Positions 53,825 to 63,604 of a stretch of 64,000 bases of DNA are shown here, in pieces. Source of the stretch: Campylobacter concisus. Its GTDB lineage: Bacteria > Campylobacterota > Campylobacteria > Campylobacterales > Campylobacteraceae. The notes under the pieces are model-generated. The model had not been told where the DNA came from and searched no databases. It worked only from the letters and a program-made list of their open reading frames with translations. The stretch is taken from the NCBI RefSeq assembly GCF_003048375.1, contig NZ_CP021642.1, forward strand, positions 372,001-436,000, written 5' to 3'. Made by a program: the position numbers and the translations under genes. Numbering within the stretch: the first letter of the stretch is position 1; the number at the start of each line of letters is the position of its first letter.

Positions 53825-54898
53825 ATGGCAGGCGAAGATCAGGAAAAAACCGAAGAAGCGACCCCCAAAAAGATAGAAGACGCCAAAAAGGACGGCAACG
53901 TTCCCAAAAGTCAGGACCTATCAGGCTTTGTGACCCTAGTTATCGCTATTGGCGTGCTGCTTGCGATGCTAAATTTTATGAAAGATCAGGTCATCTCGCT
54001 TTACATCTACTATTCTAAATTTATCGGTCAACCACTGACTTTGCCAACGGTAAAAATGATCGTTGTAAATACCTTTGGCAGGGCGCTTTTGATGATCCTG
54101 CCAGTTTGCATCTGCGTCGCGGTTGCCGGCATAATCGCAAATGTAATGCAGTTTGGCTTTATATTTACCACAAAGCCCATAACGCCAAATTTTGGCAAGA
54201 TAAATCCGCTAAAAGGGCTAAAAAATTTATTTTCAATGAAAAAGGCGATCGAGAGCGTCAAGATCGTCGTTAAAGTAAGCATCGTCTTTGGAGTTGGATT
54301 TTACTTTTTCTTGCAGTTTATAAAAGAGCTTCCGCACACGCTATTTTTCTCTATGTTTGACCAGCTCGCGTGGCTAAAAGAGAAGCTCATCATCTTAGTT
54401 AGCGTCATGCTTTTTATACTTTTTGTGATCGGCCTTGCTGACCTGCTCATCGTGCGTTTTCAGTATTTTAAAGACCTTCGCATGAGCAAGCAAGAGATCA
54501 AGGACGAGTACAAGCAGATGGAGGGTGACCCGCAGGTTAAAGGCAGGATCCGCCAAGCGCAAATGCGTGCAGCCAAACGCCGAATGATGCAAAATATCCC
54601 ACAAGCTGACGTCGTCATAACAAACCCAACTCACTACGCCGTGGCGATCAGATACGACAAAAGCCGTGACGAAGCGCCGATAATACTTGCTAAAGGGGTT
54701 GATTTCTTGGCGCTTCAGATAAAAAAGGTAGCGGTTGAAAACGGAGTGCAAATTTATGAAAACCCACCTCTTGCAAGGGAGCTTTATAGGGTTTGTGAGG
54801 TCGATGATACGATACCAGCGCACCTTTTTAGGGCTGTAGCTGAAGTGCTAAGCTTTGTTTATATGAGTAATAAGCAGAAATTTCAAGATAAACTTTGA
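53825..54898 (+). CDS. flhB: Flagellar export switch protein FlhB
   Basis: A 357-residue inner-membrane protein of the flagellar type III export apparatus. It starts with EKTEEATPKKIEDAKKDGNV, the conserved cytoplasmic amphipathic start. Four membrane segments lie between about 30 and 215, followed by a linker with KDEYKQMEGDPQVKGRIRQA and the self-cleaving NPTH in DVVITNPTHYAVAIRYDKS (Asn about 267), which switches export from hook to filament substrates. A TATAAT box (53789-53794) with a TGGC extension precedes it. In campylobacters FlhB is also needed for sigma54-dependent flagellar gene expression. Confidence 0.97.
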   Translation: MAGEDQEKTEEATPKKIEDAKKDGNVPKSQDLSGFVTLVIAIGVLLAMLNFMKDQVISLYIYYSKFIGQPLTLPTVKMIVVNTFGRALLMILPVCICVAVAGIIANVMQFGFIFTTKPITPNFGKINPLKGLKNLFSMKKAIESVKIVVKVSIVFGVGFYFFLQFIKELPHTLFFSMFDQLAWLKEKLIILVSVMLFILFVIGLADLLIVRFQYFKDLRMSKQEIKDEYKQMEGDPQVKGRIRQAQMRAAKRRMMQNIPQADVVITNPTHYAVAIRYDKSRDEAPIILAKGVDFLALQIKKVAVENGVQIYENPPLARELYRVCEVDDTIPAHLFRAVAEVLSFVYMSNKQKFQDKL

Positions 54899-54944
54899 GA
54901 GCATTAAGCCAAAAATTTTTATAAAAGTGGTAGTAAATTTTGTA

Positions 54945-54978
54945 GAAAAAAGACAAGCTGTCTTTAAAACAGCTTGTC
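54945..54978 (-). terminator. Terminator of the Dcu transporter gene (possibly also of flhB)
   Basis: GACAAGCTGT (54952-54961) pairs with ACAGCTTGTC (54969-54978), a 10-bp stem. On the minus strand it is followed by TTTTTTCTAC. It lies between the convergent flhB and dcu genes. Confidence 0.85.
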
Positions 54979-54990
54979 AGAAATAAAAGT

Positions 54991-56670
54991 TTAGTTAAGA
55001 TATCCGTAGATATTTGCTAGCACCCAGCCAACAGCACAAGAGCTAAATACACCTATGAAACCAGGGATGATAAAGCTGTGGTTGATTACATATTTACCAA
55101 TATGTGTTGTGCCTGAGCGGTCAAACTGCACGGCTGCAAGGTCGCTTGGGTACGTTGGTAGGATGAAGTATCCATAGCAAGCAGTAGCAAATGCGACAAT
55201 AACGCCTGGGTGAACGCCTATTTGAACAGCGAGTGGCACAAATGTAGCAGCTGCAGCAGCTTGAGAGTTTAGGAATTTTGATATAAGCATGCCAACTATG
55301 ATATACATCCAAGGATATGCTTTCATAACCTCGCCAAGTGAGCCTTTGAGCATATCAATGTGTGAGTGGAACATTGTCTCAGCCATCCAGCTAATGCCGT
55401 AAATCGCAACAAGTGCAACCATACCGCTGTGGAAAATTTCATTTTGACCGATCTTAGCTGCTTTGATGCCTGAGTAGATCATCATGATAGATGCTGCTAA
55501 AAGCATGAAAATTTGGATCGTATCAACCATGCCAAGTGGTGCAGTCTTTTTCATAGTATCTTTTACTACAATGTTCGCGTTTGCGATAGTTTCGCTTTTA
55601 TCACCTGCAGTGATAACAACATCAGCGCCATTTAAAACAATGCTTTGTGTTACTTTGTTGTCTTTATCTAGCACTTGAACGCTTGTAAATTTAGTAGCGT
55701 CTTTTACTTTATTGTCTTTTACGTTTGAAACGATTTTGCTATCGCCAACCATAGAAACAACTTGTCCGTCTTTAACAGTGATGTTTTTAACTGTTTTTTT
55801 ATCTACGATTATTTCTATTGATTTACCAGGAACATTGCTTGTCCAGCTTGGGCGAAGTTGTTTGTAATAGCCTAGAACCGCAACAACAGCGATTGTAGCT
55901 AGAAATATCCACATAACATTCCATTGTTTTTTTGGCAAATGCACACCGATCAATGAATGTGCCTCATCAGAACCATATATATATTTTCTTTGCTCTGGAT
56001 CAGCTATTTTTGCTTGGAATTCTGGATCTTTATCAAGATCTTTACCTCTAAATACTGAGTAAGTTCCTATGCAAAGCACACCTAAAAATGTAGAAGGGAT
56101 GGTAACTTTTAATAGATCAACATAGCTTGTAAAGCCCTCAATATGAACTGTACCAGTACCAAGAAGAACAGCAACCATAGACACACCAGCAACTGAAACT
56201 GGGCTTGCGATGATGGCAAGCTGAGATGAGATCGTAGTAGCTGCCATCGGACGTTCTGGACGGATACCACTTTTCATTGATACGTCATAGATGATCGGTA
56301 AAAGTGTATAAACTGTGTGACCTGTACCACAAAGCACTGTTAGTGTCCAGCCACAAATAGGTGCAAGATAACAAACTGTTTTTGGATGTTTTCTAAGCGC
56401 TCTTTCAGCGATCTGAAGCATAACATCAAGACCACCAGCTGCTTGAAGTGTAGCACTTGCTACAACAACTGCAAGAATAGTTAATATAACATCAATAGCA
56501 GGCTTACCTGGTTTTAAATCAAATGCAAATACCAAAATAACAAGACCGATGCCGCCAAGGACACCAAGTGCCATACCACCTTTTTTTGCTCCGTAGAACA
56601 AACAGCCGAGCACGACGATTAATTGTAAGAAAAACTGCGTACTCTCAGACAAACTTGTAAGAAATTCCAT
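54991..56670 (-). CDS. dcuB: Anaerobic C4-dicarboxylate transporter (Dcu family) with an inserted extra domain
   Basis: A 559-residue protein; ordinary DcuA/DcuB proteins have about 435-445. The membrane part is typical: [54 protein letters not shown], and near the end [20 protein letters not shown]. Between the membrane segments ending near residue 270 and beginning near 380 there is an added stretch of about 95 residues (about 278-375) of alternating hydrophobic and charged strands ([20 protein letters not shown] ... [18 protein letters not shown]), apparently beta-rich. Family members exchange fumarate, aspartate or malate for succinate during anaerobic growth. The A versus B assignment is tentative. 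Confidence 0.88.
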   Translation of the reverse strand: MEFLTSLSESTQFFLQLIVVLGCLFYGAKKGGMALGVLGGIGLVILVFAFDLKPGKPAIDVILTILAVVVASATLQAAGGLDVMLQIAERALRKHPKTVCYLAPICGWTLTVLCGTGHTVYTLLPIIYDVSMKSGIRPERPMAATTISSQLAIIASPVSVAGVSMVAVLLGTGTVHIEGFTSYVDLLKVTIPSTFLGVLCIGTYSVFRGKDLDKDPEFQAKIADPEQRKYIYGSDEAHSLIGVHLPKKQWNVMWIFLATIAVVAVLGYYKQLRPSWTSNVPGKSIEIIVDKKTVKNITVKDGQVVSMVGDSKIVSNVKDNKVKDATKFTSVQVLDKDNKVTQSIVLNGADVVITAGDKSETIANANIVVKDTMKKTAPLGMVDTIQIFMLLAASIMMIYSGIKAAKIGQNEIFHSGMVALVAIYGISWMAETMFHSHIDMLKGSLGEVMKAYPWMYIIVGMLISKFLNSQAAAAATFVPLAVQIGVHPGVIVAFATACYGYFILPTYPSDLAAVQFDRSGTTHIGKYVINHSFIIPGFIGVFSSCAVGWVLANIYGYLN

Positions 56671-56874
56671 GATTTCTCCCTTTTCGAAAATTACGTAAAT
56701 AGTATATAAATATTAAAATTAAATACTAATTAAAAAAGATATGTAGAATTTAATATTACATTTAATTCTTGTTATCTTATCTATATTTTTGTGGAAAAAT
56801 AAATATATTTAAAAGAAAGATTGAGATAAAATCCTAAAAGGAAACAACTAATAGTTAAATTTAAGGAGAGAAGC

Positions 56875-58125
56875 ATGCAAATCCCTATCGCTTATGGCAA
56901 AGATGACCATATAAATTTAAAAATAGACGAAAAAAATCTGCTTGGTGTTTTTGACCCAAACAAGGTCGCTAAATTTGACGAAGCAGCGCTTATCGCAAAG
57001 GCTTTAGCAAATCCGATAAATCAAAAGAGCTTTGATGAGTTTATCGCTGGAGATGAAAAGATCGTTATCATCGTAAATGACGGCACAAGACCTACGCCAA
57101 CTGCTAAAATTTTAAAGCAAATTTACCCAAAGCTTCGCGATAAAAATAAAATTTTCATCATCGCCACTGGCTGTCACAGAGAGGGCACGCTAGATGAATA
57201 CAATATGATATTTTCTAAAGAAATTTACCCAGAGATCAGAGCCAAAAACGAGGTTCACGACCACGACTCAAAGCACGATGAGATGGTCTTTTTAGGCGAG
57301 AGCAAAAACGGCACACAGATGTATCTAAACAAGATCGTGGCTGAAGCTAAAAAAGTGATCGTCATAGGTTCAGTCGAACCCCACTATTTCGCAGGCTACA
57401 CCGGCGGTAGAAAGGCCTTTTTGCCAGGCACTGCCTCATACGAAAGCATCACGCAAAACCACAAACTAGCACTTAGTCCTGACGCTCAGGCGCTGCGCCT
57501 TGAGGGCAACCCTGTGCATGAAGATATGATCGATGCGATGAAAGTTCTTTCAAATATCGACGTATTTTCTATACAAACCGTGCTTGATAGCGAGCACGGC
57601 GTCTATTATGCGAGTGCTGGCGATCTGAACGATAGCTTTTATGACTGCGTAAAAAAGGCCGATGAGGTATTTTGCGTAAATATCCCACAAAAGGCTGACA
57701 TCGTGATCTCGGTGGCACCATATCCTATGGATGTCGATCTTTATCAGGCGCAAAAAGCCCTAGATAACGGCAAACTAGCGCTTGCGAAAGATGGAATTTT
57801 AATAATGGTCGCAAAATGCCGCACAGGCATCGGTCCAAAACCTTTCTTTGACCTTATGGCATCGGCCGATACGCCAAAAAAAGTGCTAGAAAAGATAAAT
57901 TCTGGCTTTAAGCTTGGCTATCACAAAGCTGCAAAAATGGCTGAAATTTCGCTTTGGGCGCAGACTTGGGCTGTGACTGATCTAAGCGACGATGAGATGA
58001 GAGCTGTGCATCTAAAGCCGTATCATGACCTACAAAAGGCTGTAGATGAGGCACTAGTGCAAAAAGGTGCGGATGCAAAAATAATCATCTTGCCGTTTGG
58101 CTCTATGACCGTGCCTAAGGTGTGA
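56875..58125 (+). CDS. larA: Nickel-dependent lactate racemase LarA (or related LarA enzyme)
   Basis: A 416-residue enzyme. It has VNDGTRPTPTAKILKQIYP (about 64-82), the histidine motif TGCHREGTLDE (about 99-109), HDHDSKHDEMVFLGE, and VIGSVEPHYFAGYTGGRKAF with the lysine that in LarA anchors the nickel-pincer cofactor. This is followed by LPGTASYESITQNHKL. LarA uses a nickel-pincer nucleotide to racemize lactate; related enzymes act on other 2-hydroxyacids. All cofactor-making genes follow directly (larC, larE, larB). AAGGAGAG precedes the ATG. A D/L-lactate role fits lactate-using campylobacters but is not proven. Confidence 0.92.
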   Translation: MQIPIAYGKDDHINLKIDEKNLLGVFDPNKVAKFDEAALIAKALANPINQKSFDEFIAGDEKIVIIVNDGTRPTPTAKILKQIYPKLRDKNKIFIIATGCHREGTLDEYNMIFSKEIYPEIRAKNEVHDHDSKHDEMVFLGESKNGTQMYLNKIVAEAKKVIVIGSVEPHYFAGYTGGRKAFLPGTASYESITQNHKLALSPDAQALRLEGNPVHEDMIDAMKVLSNIDVFSIQTVLDSEHGVYYASAGDLNDSFYDCVKKADEVFCVNIPQKADIVISVAPYPMDVDLYQAQKALDNGKLALAKDGILIMVAKCRTGIGPKPFFDLMASADTPKKVLEKINSGFKLGYHKAAKMAEISLWAQTWAVTDLSDDEMRAVHLKPYHDLQKAVDEALVQKGADAKIIILPFGSMTVPKV

Positions 58126-59318
58126 GTTTGGCTAAAATTTTATACTATGACGCAAGCTCTGGCATTAGTGGCGATATGAATTTAGCCGCTCTTGTCGGGC
58201 TTGGAGTGGATTTTAGCTATCTTTGCTCTGAGCTAGAGAAGCTAAATTTGAGCGGAGAATTTCGCTTAGAGCAAAAAAACGTAGTAAAAAACGGCATCGC
58301 TGCGACCAAAATCGACGTCGTGCTACTAAAATCGCAGCCTCACGCTAGAAGCTACGCTGATATCAAGCAAATTTTGGCTAGCTCAAATTTGAGCGAATTT
58401 TGCAAGAAAAAGGCCGTTGCGATATTTCACGTGATCGCTCAATCTGAAGCAAAAGTGCATGCAGTTAGCATCGATGAGGTGCATTTTCACGAGGTTGGAG
58501 CGGTTGATAGCATAGTAGATGTCGTTGGAGCGGCGATCTGCTTTGAGTATTTATTAGAAAATTTTGGCATTTCTAGAGTCGTTAGTTCAAAGATCGAGCT
58601 TGGCGGCGGCGTAGTAAAGTGCGACCACGGATATCTTAACGTCCCAGCGCCAGCGGTTTGTGAAATTTTAAAAGATGTGCCAGTTAGTCTTGGGCGAGCA
58701 AATTTTGAGATGACTACGCCAACAGGTGCTGCGATACTAAAAGCATGCGCAGATGAGTTTGTGGGTGAGATAAATTTCAAAATAGAAAGAGTAGCTTACG
58801 GGGCTGGTGAAAAAAACGTTCCAAATTTTGCAAATGCCCTTCGTGCGATGATCTGCGAGGTGGATGAGTGCCAAAATTTGGTGCAAAAAATGATATCCAC
58901 AAACATAGATGATATGGACGCAGAAAGCTTTGCCTTTGCGTGTGAAATTTTACGCGAAAATGGCGCACTAGATGTCTTTAGTCACTCTATATATATGAAA
59001 AAAGGACGCATCGGTTTTGAGCTAAACGTCTTGTGTAAAAGCGAAGATACGAAAAAGCTAAAAGAGCTTATATTTACGCACACGACGGCCATCGGTGTTC
59101 GCGAGATAGATGTCGTAAAAACCGAGCTAAAGCGAAAATTTGTAATTGTTGAGACTAAATTTGGCGATATAAGACTAAAAATTTCAGGCGATGATGAAAA
59201 AGCAAAGCCTGAATTTGACGAGTGCAAAAGCGCGGCACTTATGCATAAAACATCGATATTTCAAGTAAAAAAAGAAATTTTTAAAAAGTATGACGAAATT
59301 AGAAATTCTAAAAAATGA
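58122..59318 (+). CDS. larC: Nickel insertion protein LarC (pincer cofactor cyclometallase)
   Basis: A 398-residue protein with a GTG start overlapping the larA stop. It begins ILYYDASSGISGDMNLAALV, the LarC start pattern, with VDEVHFHEVGAVDSIVDVVG-type histidines in EVHFHEVGAVDSIVDVVGAA and NFEMTTPTGAAILKAC. The C-terminal half has STNIDDMDAESFAFACEILR and YMKKGRIGFELNVLC. It inserts nickel into the pyridinium bis-thiocarboxylate nucleotide using CTP. In Lactiplantibacillus the gene is split and needs a ribosomal frameshift; here it is one continuous frame. Its end overlaps larE by 29 bases. Confidence 0.93.
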   Translation: MSLAKILYYDASSGISGDMNLAALVGLGVDFSYLCSELEKLNLSGEFRLEQKNVVKNGIAATKIDVVLLKSQPHARSYADIKQILASSNLSEFCKKKAVAIFHVIAQSEAKVHAVSIDEVHFHEVGAVDSIVDVVGAAICFEYLLENFGISRVVSSKIELGGGVVKCDHGYLNVPAPAVCEILKDVPVSLGRANFEMTTPTGAAILKACADEFVGEINFKIERVAYGAGEKNVPNFANALRAMICEVDECQNLVQKMISTNIDDMDAESFAFACEILRENGALDVFSHSIYMKKGRIGFELNVLCKSEDTKKLKELIFTHTTAIGVREIDVVKTELKRKFVIVETKFGDIRLKISGDDEKAKPEFDECKSAALMHKTSIFQVKKEIFKKYDEIRNSKK

Positions 59319-60063
59319 TATAAAAAAGCTAGGAAATTTAGCCGTTGCATTTAGTGGTGGCGTAGATAGCTCACTACTGCTAAAGGTCGCTGCAGACGTA
59401 CTTGGTGAGAATGCGCTAGCACTCACGGTAAAATCGCCCTATATGTCTTTGCGCGAGATAGATGAGGCGATAGAATTTGCTAAATTTTATGGCATCAGGC
59501 ACGAGGTATTTGAGGTAGGCATCGCCGATGAGATAAAGCTCAATCCACAAAATCGCTGCTATCTTTGTAAAAAAGCAGTTTTTTCAAGGCTTCTTGCTCG
59601 TGTAAAAGAGCTTGGATTTACAAATTTGGCTGACGGCACAAACAAGGACGATCTTGGCGAATATCGCCCAGGGCTTAAGGCAAAAGAGGAGCTTGGCGTG
59701 CTTTCGCCACTTGTAAATTTACGTAAATTTGAGATCCGCGAGCTCTCACGCGAGCTAAATTTAGCAACAGCAGACAAGCCAAGCTACGCATGCTTGCTAA
59801 CTCGTTTGCCTCATGAAAAAGAGATAAGCGTGAGCGATCTAAATTTAGTAGAAGCGGCTGAAAATTTACTGATAAAAAGCGGCTACGCAAATGTGCGAGC
59901 AAGGCTTGATGATAGAAAAATGAAGCTGCAAATGCCATTTTCTAGCATGCAAAACTTTTTAAACGACGTAAAATTTAAGTCTATCGTTAAAGAGCTAGTC
60001 GCACTTGGCGCGGCAGAGGTGACGCTTGATCTAAAGGGGCTTAGAGAGGATGTTTTGGCATGA
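59290..60063 (+). CDS. larE: Sulfur transferase LarE of nickel-pincer cofactor synthesis
   Basis: A 257-residue PP-loop ATPase. The PP-loop is VAFSGGVDSSLLLKVAADVL (about 19-38), and LNPQNRCYLCKKAVF (about 82-96) follows. DGTNKDDLGEYRPGLKAKEE, ADKPSYACLLTRLPHEKE and the C-terminal LDDRKMKLQM complete the family pattern. LarE moves sulfur to the carboxylates of the precursor. Two closely placed cysteines (CYLC) and a further one in YACL raise the possibility of a Fe-S-dependent, non-sacrificial type as described for some LarE proteins, but this is inference. Coupled to larB by ATGA. Confidence 0.93.
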   Translation: MTKLEILKNDIKKLGNLAVAFSGGVDSSLLLKVAADVLGENALALTVKSPYMSLREIDEAIEFAKFYGIRHEVFEVGIADEIKLNPQNRCYLCKKAVFSRLLARVKELGFTNLADGTNKDDLGEYRPGLKAKEELGVLSPLVNLRKFEIRELSRELNLATADKPSYACLLTRLPHEKEISVSDLNLVEAAENLLIKSGYANVRARLDDRKMKLQMPFSSMQNFLNDVKFKSIVKELVALGAAEVTLDLKGLREDVLA

Positions 60064-60806
60064 GCGAGACTGAAATTTTAGAATTTATCGCTGGTATAAA
60101 AAACGGCAAGATGAGCGAGCAAGATGCGCTAAAGTATCTAAAAAACTACCCATTTAACGATATCGGATGCGCCAAGATCGACACTCAGCGCGCTTTGCGA
60201 AATGGCACTGGTGAGGTGATATACGGGGCAAATAAAACAGATGATGAAATTTTGCAAATTGCTAGTGCGATCGGCGAAAAAAATGAAAATATCCTGATCA
60301 CAAGAACAAATGAGAGTGTTTTTAAACGCATTCGTGAGATCTTTCCGCAGGCAAATTTTAACGCTCGCGGTAGGGTGATCAGCGTCAAATTTAAAGAACA
60401 GGCACTCACAAAAAGCTACATCGCGATAGTCTCTGCTGGCACTGCTGATGGCGCAGTCGTGGAGGAGACCTACGAGACAGCAAAATTCTTAGGCAATGAC
60501 GTGAGAAAATTTACCGATGTCGGCGTAGCAGGGCTACATAGGCTGGTCGCAAAGCTTGACGAGATACGTGGTGCAAAGGTCGTGATCGCCGTTGCTGGCA
60601 TGGAGGGTGCACTTGCTAGCGTGCTAGCTGGACTTGTAAGCTCTCCAGTGATCGCAGTGCCTACTAGTGTGGGATACGGGGCAAATTTTGGCGGAGTTGC
60701 AGCACTGCTAGCCATGCTAAACAGCTGCGCAAATGGCGTTAGCGTCGTAAATATCGACAACGGATACGGCGCCGCATATAACGCAAGCCTGATAAATCAT
60801 CTCTAA
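60060..60806 (+). CDS. larB: Carboxylase/hydrolase LarB of nickel-pincer cofactor synthesis
   Basis: A 248-residue protein whose C-terminal two-thirds resembles PurE-type AIR carboxylases. It has IAIVSAGTADGAVVEETYET (about 121-140), the core VVIAVAGMEGALASVLAGLV, PVIAVPTSVGYGANFGG and ALLAMLNSCANGVSVVNIDN. LarB carboxylates and hydrolyses nicotinic acid adenine dinucleotide, the first step to the pincer cofactor. Its position as last of larA-C-E-B completes the set; no larD or regulator gene larR is adjacent. Confidence 0.93.
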   Translation: MSETEILEFIAGIKNGKMSEQDALKYLKNYPFNDIGCAKIDTQRALRNGTGEVIYGANKTDDEILQIASAIGEKNENILITRTNESVFKRIREIFPQANFNARGRVISVKFKEQALTKSYIAIVSAGTADGAVVEETYETAKFLGNDVRKFTDVGVAGLHRLVAKLDEIRGAKVVIAVAGMEGALASVLAGLVSSPVIAVPTSVGYGANFGGVAALLAMLNSCANGVSVVNIDNGYGAAYNASLINHL

Positions 60807-60815
60807 ATTTATGTT

Positions 60816-61286
60816 ATGTTTGCGTCTCGGCGGATAAATGAGCTAAATTTAAAGGAAAAAGCGTTGCAAGAGATAAATTTAAGCTGGCAAAAAGAAACTT
60901 TAGCAAAAAGAGAAAGCTTGCAAACGAGGCTGGCGTTTTTAGCTGTGGCTGGCGTGATCTTGACAGCTGAAATTTACATCGCAGTTTGCGTAAAGGGTGG
61001 CTTTGTGCGTCACTACGCTGGCGACGTTTTGGCTGTTATCTTGCTTTACGCCTTGGCGAGAGCTATTTTTAGCGTAGCGCCATCAAAATTGCCACTTAAA
61101 ATTTTTGCTTTTGCGGCGGCTTTGGAGATTGCGCAGTATTTTGGAGTGGTGCAAATTTTAGGCATAGAAAATAAAATTTTAAAGATAATGATCGGCGGGA
61201 CGTTTGATCTTACCGATCTACTCTGCTACGCGGCTGGCTGTATTATAAATTATATGCTATTAGAAAAGCACCAAACCATATTTTAA
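60816..61286 (+). CDS. DUF2809-like small membrane protein
   Basis: A 156-residue protein with about four hydrophobic segments (LAFLAVAGVILTAEIYIAV, DVLAVILLYALARAIF, KIFAFAAALEIAQYFGVVQI, DLLCYAAGCIINYMLL). RHYAGDVLAVILLY, FAAALEIAQYF and GTFDLTDLLCYAAG fit the DUF2809 pattern. The N-terminal 35 residues are charged, and the start codon (ATG at 60816) has no clear binding site, so a later start is possible. It lies 10 bases after larB in the same direction and may be transcribed with the lar operon. Function unknown. Confidence 0.65.
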   Translation: MFASRRINELNLKEKALQEINLSWQKETLAKRESLQTRLAFLAVAGVILTAEIYIAVCVKGGFVRHYAGDVLAVILLYALARAIFSVAPSKLPLKIFAFAAALEIAQYFGVVQILGIENKILKIMIGGTFDLTDLLCYAAGCIINYMLLEKHQTIF

Positions 61287-61367
61287 GCAAAATCCTCATT
61301 GTGTGAAAATTGACTTTTTATAACAAAATTTTATACAATCGTTATACAAAATTTATAAGGAGATAAG

Positions 61368-61892
61368 ATGAAAAAACTACTTACAGTGGTGTTATTTTTA
61401 AACATAGCATTGTATGGGCAAACCGAACTTACAATCGCAACAAAAGAGTGTTTAAAAAAGGCAAGTAATACGCAAGATATTGAGGAATGCATAAGTGCAA
61501 ATCAGCCAAAAACAGAGGTACAAGAAATAATAGAAAATTTAAAGAAAAAAACACCAGCTTGTAAAGGAATTAGTACATTAGATATGGAGGAGTGTGCGTC
61601 AATAGAGGAAAAGGTTTATGATGAAATTTTAAATAAAGAATATAAAGAAGCAATGAATGGTTTAAAAGTACAAAAAATTAAAAATAATCTAAAAGATGCT
61701 CAACGTAAATGGATAGCATATAGAGATGCTAAGTGTATCGCAGAACATCCTCTACCTATGTACAATAATACTGAAACTCTTGGACATTCATATTGTCTTA
61801 TAAACACCATTAAACAAAGAGCAGAAGAGTTAGCAAATATAGTAGAAAATTTAGAATACTACAACCGATTTACTTTTTTAGACAAAGAGTAA
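61368..61892 (+). CDS. LprI/DUF1311-like secreted cysteine-rich protein
   Basis: A 174-residue protein with an N-terminal signal peptide (MKKLLTVVLFLNIALYG). The mature part has paired cysteines (ATKECLKKA, IEECISAN, PACKGIS, MEECASIEE, AKCIAEH, SYCLIN) and the C-terminal block LKDAQRKWIAYRDAKC, the signature of the DUF1311/LprI N-terminal family, some members of which bind lysozyme. It is predicted periplasmic with disulfides. AAGGAG binding site and own promoter region (61287-61367). More AT-rich than the lar genes, perhaps a recent arrival. Confidence 0.75.
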   Translation: MKKLLTVVLFLNIALYGQTELTIATKECLKKASNTQDIEECISANQPKTEVQEIIENLKKKTPACKGISTLDMEECASIEEKVYDEILNKEYKEAMNGLKVQKIKNNLKDAQRKWIAYRDAKCIAEHPLPMYNNTETLGHSYCLINTIKQRAEELANIVENLEYYNRFTFLDKE

Positions 61893-62071
61893 AAATAAAT
61901 ATTTTAATTACATAGAGAAAAGGAGCTATTGTCTCTCTTAAATATCTAAATAAGCTAATTAGATTTATGAAAATGCATTAAAATTATTAGATTATAAATT
62001 GTACTCCATAAAATAAATAGCTTTTTGATAAAATTTTATATAACTTGCTTGTTAAGGCTTAAGGAGTTGAA

Positions 62072-62971
62072 ATGGATAAACAAAAAGCTGTGCAAAAGAT
62101 GACTGAGGTCATGGCGAAATTTGTCGGCTACACGGGCAAAGTGCTGCCTGACGACGTGACGGCGAAGCTACTTGAGCTTAGCGAGCGCGAGACGCAACCG
62201 CTGGCAAAGGAGATCTACAAAACGATGTTTGAAAACCAGCGCCTTGCAAAGGAGTTAAACCGCCCGTCCTGTCAGGATACTGGAGTGATCCAGTTTTTCG
62301 TAAGATGTGGCGCAAATTTTCCGCTTATCGGCGAGCTTGAAGAGCTGCTACGAGAGGCGGTACTGCAAGCTACTCGCGAGGCCCCGCTTCGTCACAACAG
62401 CGTCGAGACATTTGATGAGTACAATACCGGCAAAAACGTCGGAAAGGGCACGCCGAGTGTGTTTTGGGAGATCGTGCCAAATAGCAGCGAGTGCGAGATC
62501 TACACATATATGGCAGGTGGTGGCTGCAGCTTGCCTGGTAAAGCAACCGTGCTGATGCCTGGCATGGGCTATGAGGGCGTTGTTAAATTTGTCATGGATA
62601 TAATGACAAGCTACGGCATAAACGCCTGCCCGCCGCTACTAGTGGGTGTTGGCGTGGGCACTTCGATCGACGTAGCGTCCTTGCTTTCTAAAAAGGCGCT
62701 GATGAGGCCTTTGGGCTCTAAAAATCCAAACGAACGAGCCGCATTAACTGAAAAGTTACTAGAAGAGGGCATCAATAAAATTGGCCTTGGACCACAAGGC
62801 ATGAGCGGTGCAAGCTCTGTCATGGGCGTGCATATAGAAAACTGTGCTCGCCACCCAAGCGTCATAGCTGTCGCCGTAAATGTGGGCTGTTGGTCGCACC
62901 GCAAGGGTCACATCGTCTGGGACACAGATCTAAATTTCGACGTAAAATCGCACAAGGAGTTCGCGCTATGA
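62072..62971 (+). CDS. ttdA: L(+)-tartrate dehydratase / class I fumarase alpha subunit
   Basis: A 299-residue iron-sulfur hydro-lyase subunit. Cluster cysteines are in [15 protein letters not shown] (about residue 70), [13 protein letters not shown] and [14 protein letters not shown]. The catalytic [17 protein letters not shown] and [15 protein letters not shown] agree with both TtdA and class I fumarases. Length and sequence are closer to E. coli TtdA (303 residues) as I recall it. The split into alpha and beta genes matches either enzyme. It could work as a fumarase in the citric acid cycle or on tartrate. Overlaps ttdB. Confidence 0.88.
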   Translation: MDKQKAVQKMTEVMAKFVGYTGKVLPDDVTAKLLELSERETQPLAKEIYKTMFENQRLAKELNRPSCQDTGVIQFFVRCGANFPLIGELEELLREAVLQATREAPLRHNSVETFDEYNTGKNVGKGTPSVFWEIVPNSSECEIYTYMAGGGCSLPGKATVLMPGMGYEGVVKFVMDIMTSYGINACPPLLVGVGVGTSIDVASLLSKKALMRPLGSKNPNERAALTEKLLEEGINKIGLGPQGMSGASSVMGVHIENCARHPSVIAVAVNVGCWSHRKGHIVWDTDLNFDVKSHKEFAL

Positions 62972-63579
62972 GTAAGAAAATTTTAACCACGCCAATAAGC
63001 GCCGAGGATCTTTCAAACATCAAAATCGGCGATGTCATATACCTCACGGGACACATCGTTACCTGCCGAGACGTGCCGCACAGACGCGTAGTGGAGGAGG
63101 GTAGAGAGCTACCGCTAGATATAACAGGCGGTGCGATCCTACACGCAGGGCCGATCATCAGAAAAACTGGCGAAAAAAGCTTTGAGATGGTCTCAGTAGG
63201 ACCTACAACCAGCATGAGAATGGAGAAATTTGAGCGAGAATTTATCGCAAAAACTGGCGTTCGTCTCATCGTGGGCAAAGGCGGTATGGGTGAGGGCACT
63301 ATGAGCGGTTGCAATGAGTTTGGCGCTGTTCACTGTGTATTTCCAGCAGGCTGTGCGGTGGTGGCCGCAACGCAGGTTGAAGAGATAGAGAGTGCGGACT
63401 GGACGGAGCTTGGTATGCCTGAGACTCTTTGGAAGTGCCGCGTCAAGGAGTTTGGCCCGTTAATCGTCTCGATAGATGCGCATGGAAACAATCTTTTTGA
63501 GCAAAATAAGGTCAAATTTAACGAGAAAAAGGACGAGGCATTAGCTGAAATTTTACCGCAGGTAGGGTTTATAAAGTAG
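62968..63579 (+). CDS. ttdB: L(+)-tartrate dehydratase / class I fumarase beta subunit
   Basis: A 203-residue beta subunit starting [20 protein letters not shown], behind AAGGAG; the ATG overlaps the ttdA stop. It has [65 protein letters not shown] and [20 protein letters not shown]. These match E. coli TtdB closely as I recall it. Together with the alpha subunit it forms a 4Fe-4S hydratase. The C-terminal half of single-chain fumarases corresponds to this subunit. Confidence 0.88.
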   Translation: MSKKILTTPISAEDLSNIKIGDVIYLTGHIVTCRDVPHRRVVEEGRELPLDITGGAILHAGPIIRKTGEKSFEMVSVGPTTSMRMEKFEREFIAKTGVRLIVGKGGMGEGTMSGCNEFGAVHCVFPAGCAVVAATQVEEIESADWTELGMPETLWKCRVKEFGPLIVSIDAHGNNLFEQNKVKFNEKKDEALAEILPQVGFIK

Positions 63580-63604
63580 ATAAATTTAGGCTTGATAGCT
63601 TATA

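Noticed and set aside
58122-59318. Possible programmed frameshift in larC as in Lactiplantibacillus
   Set aside because: The frame is continuous over both halves of LarC, so no shift is needed.
62890-62967. Longer beta-subunit frame starting at 62890 inside ttdA
   Set aside because: The sequence before 62968 is in the wrong frame of ttdA and has no family similarity; ATG 62968 has AAGGAG and matches TtdB.
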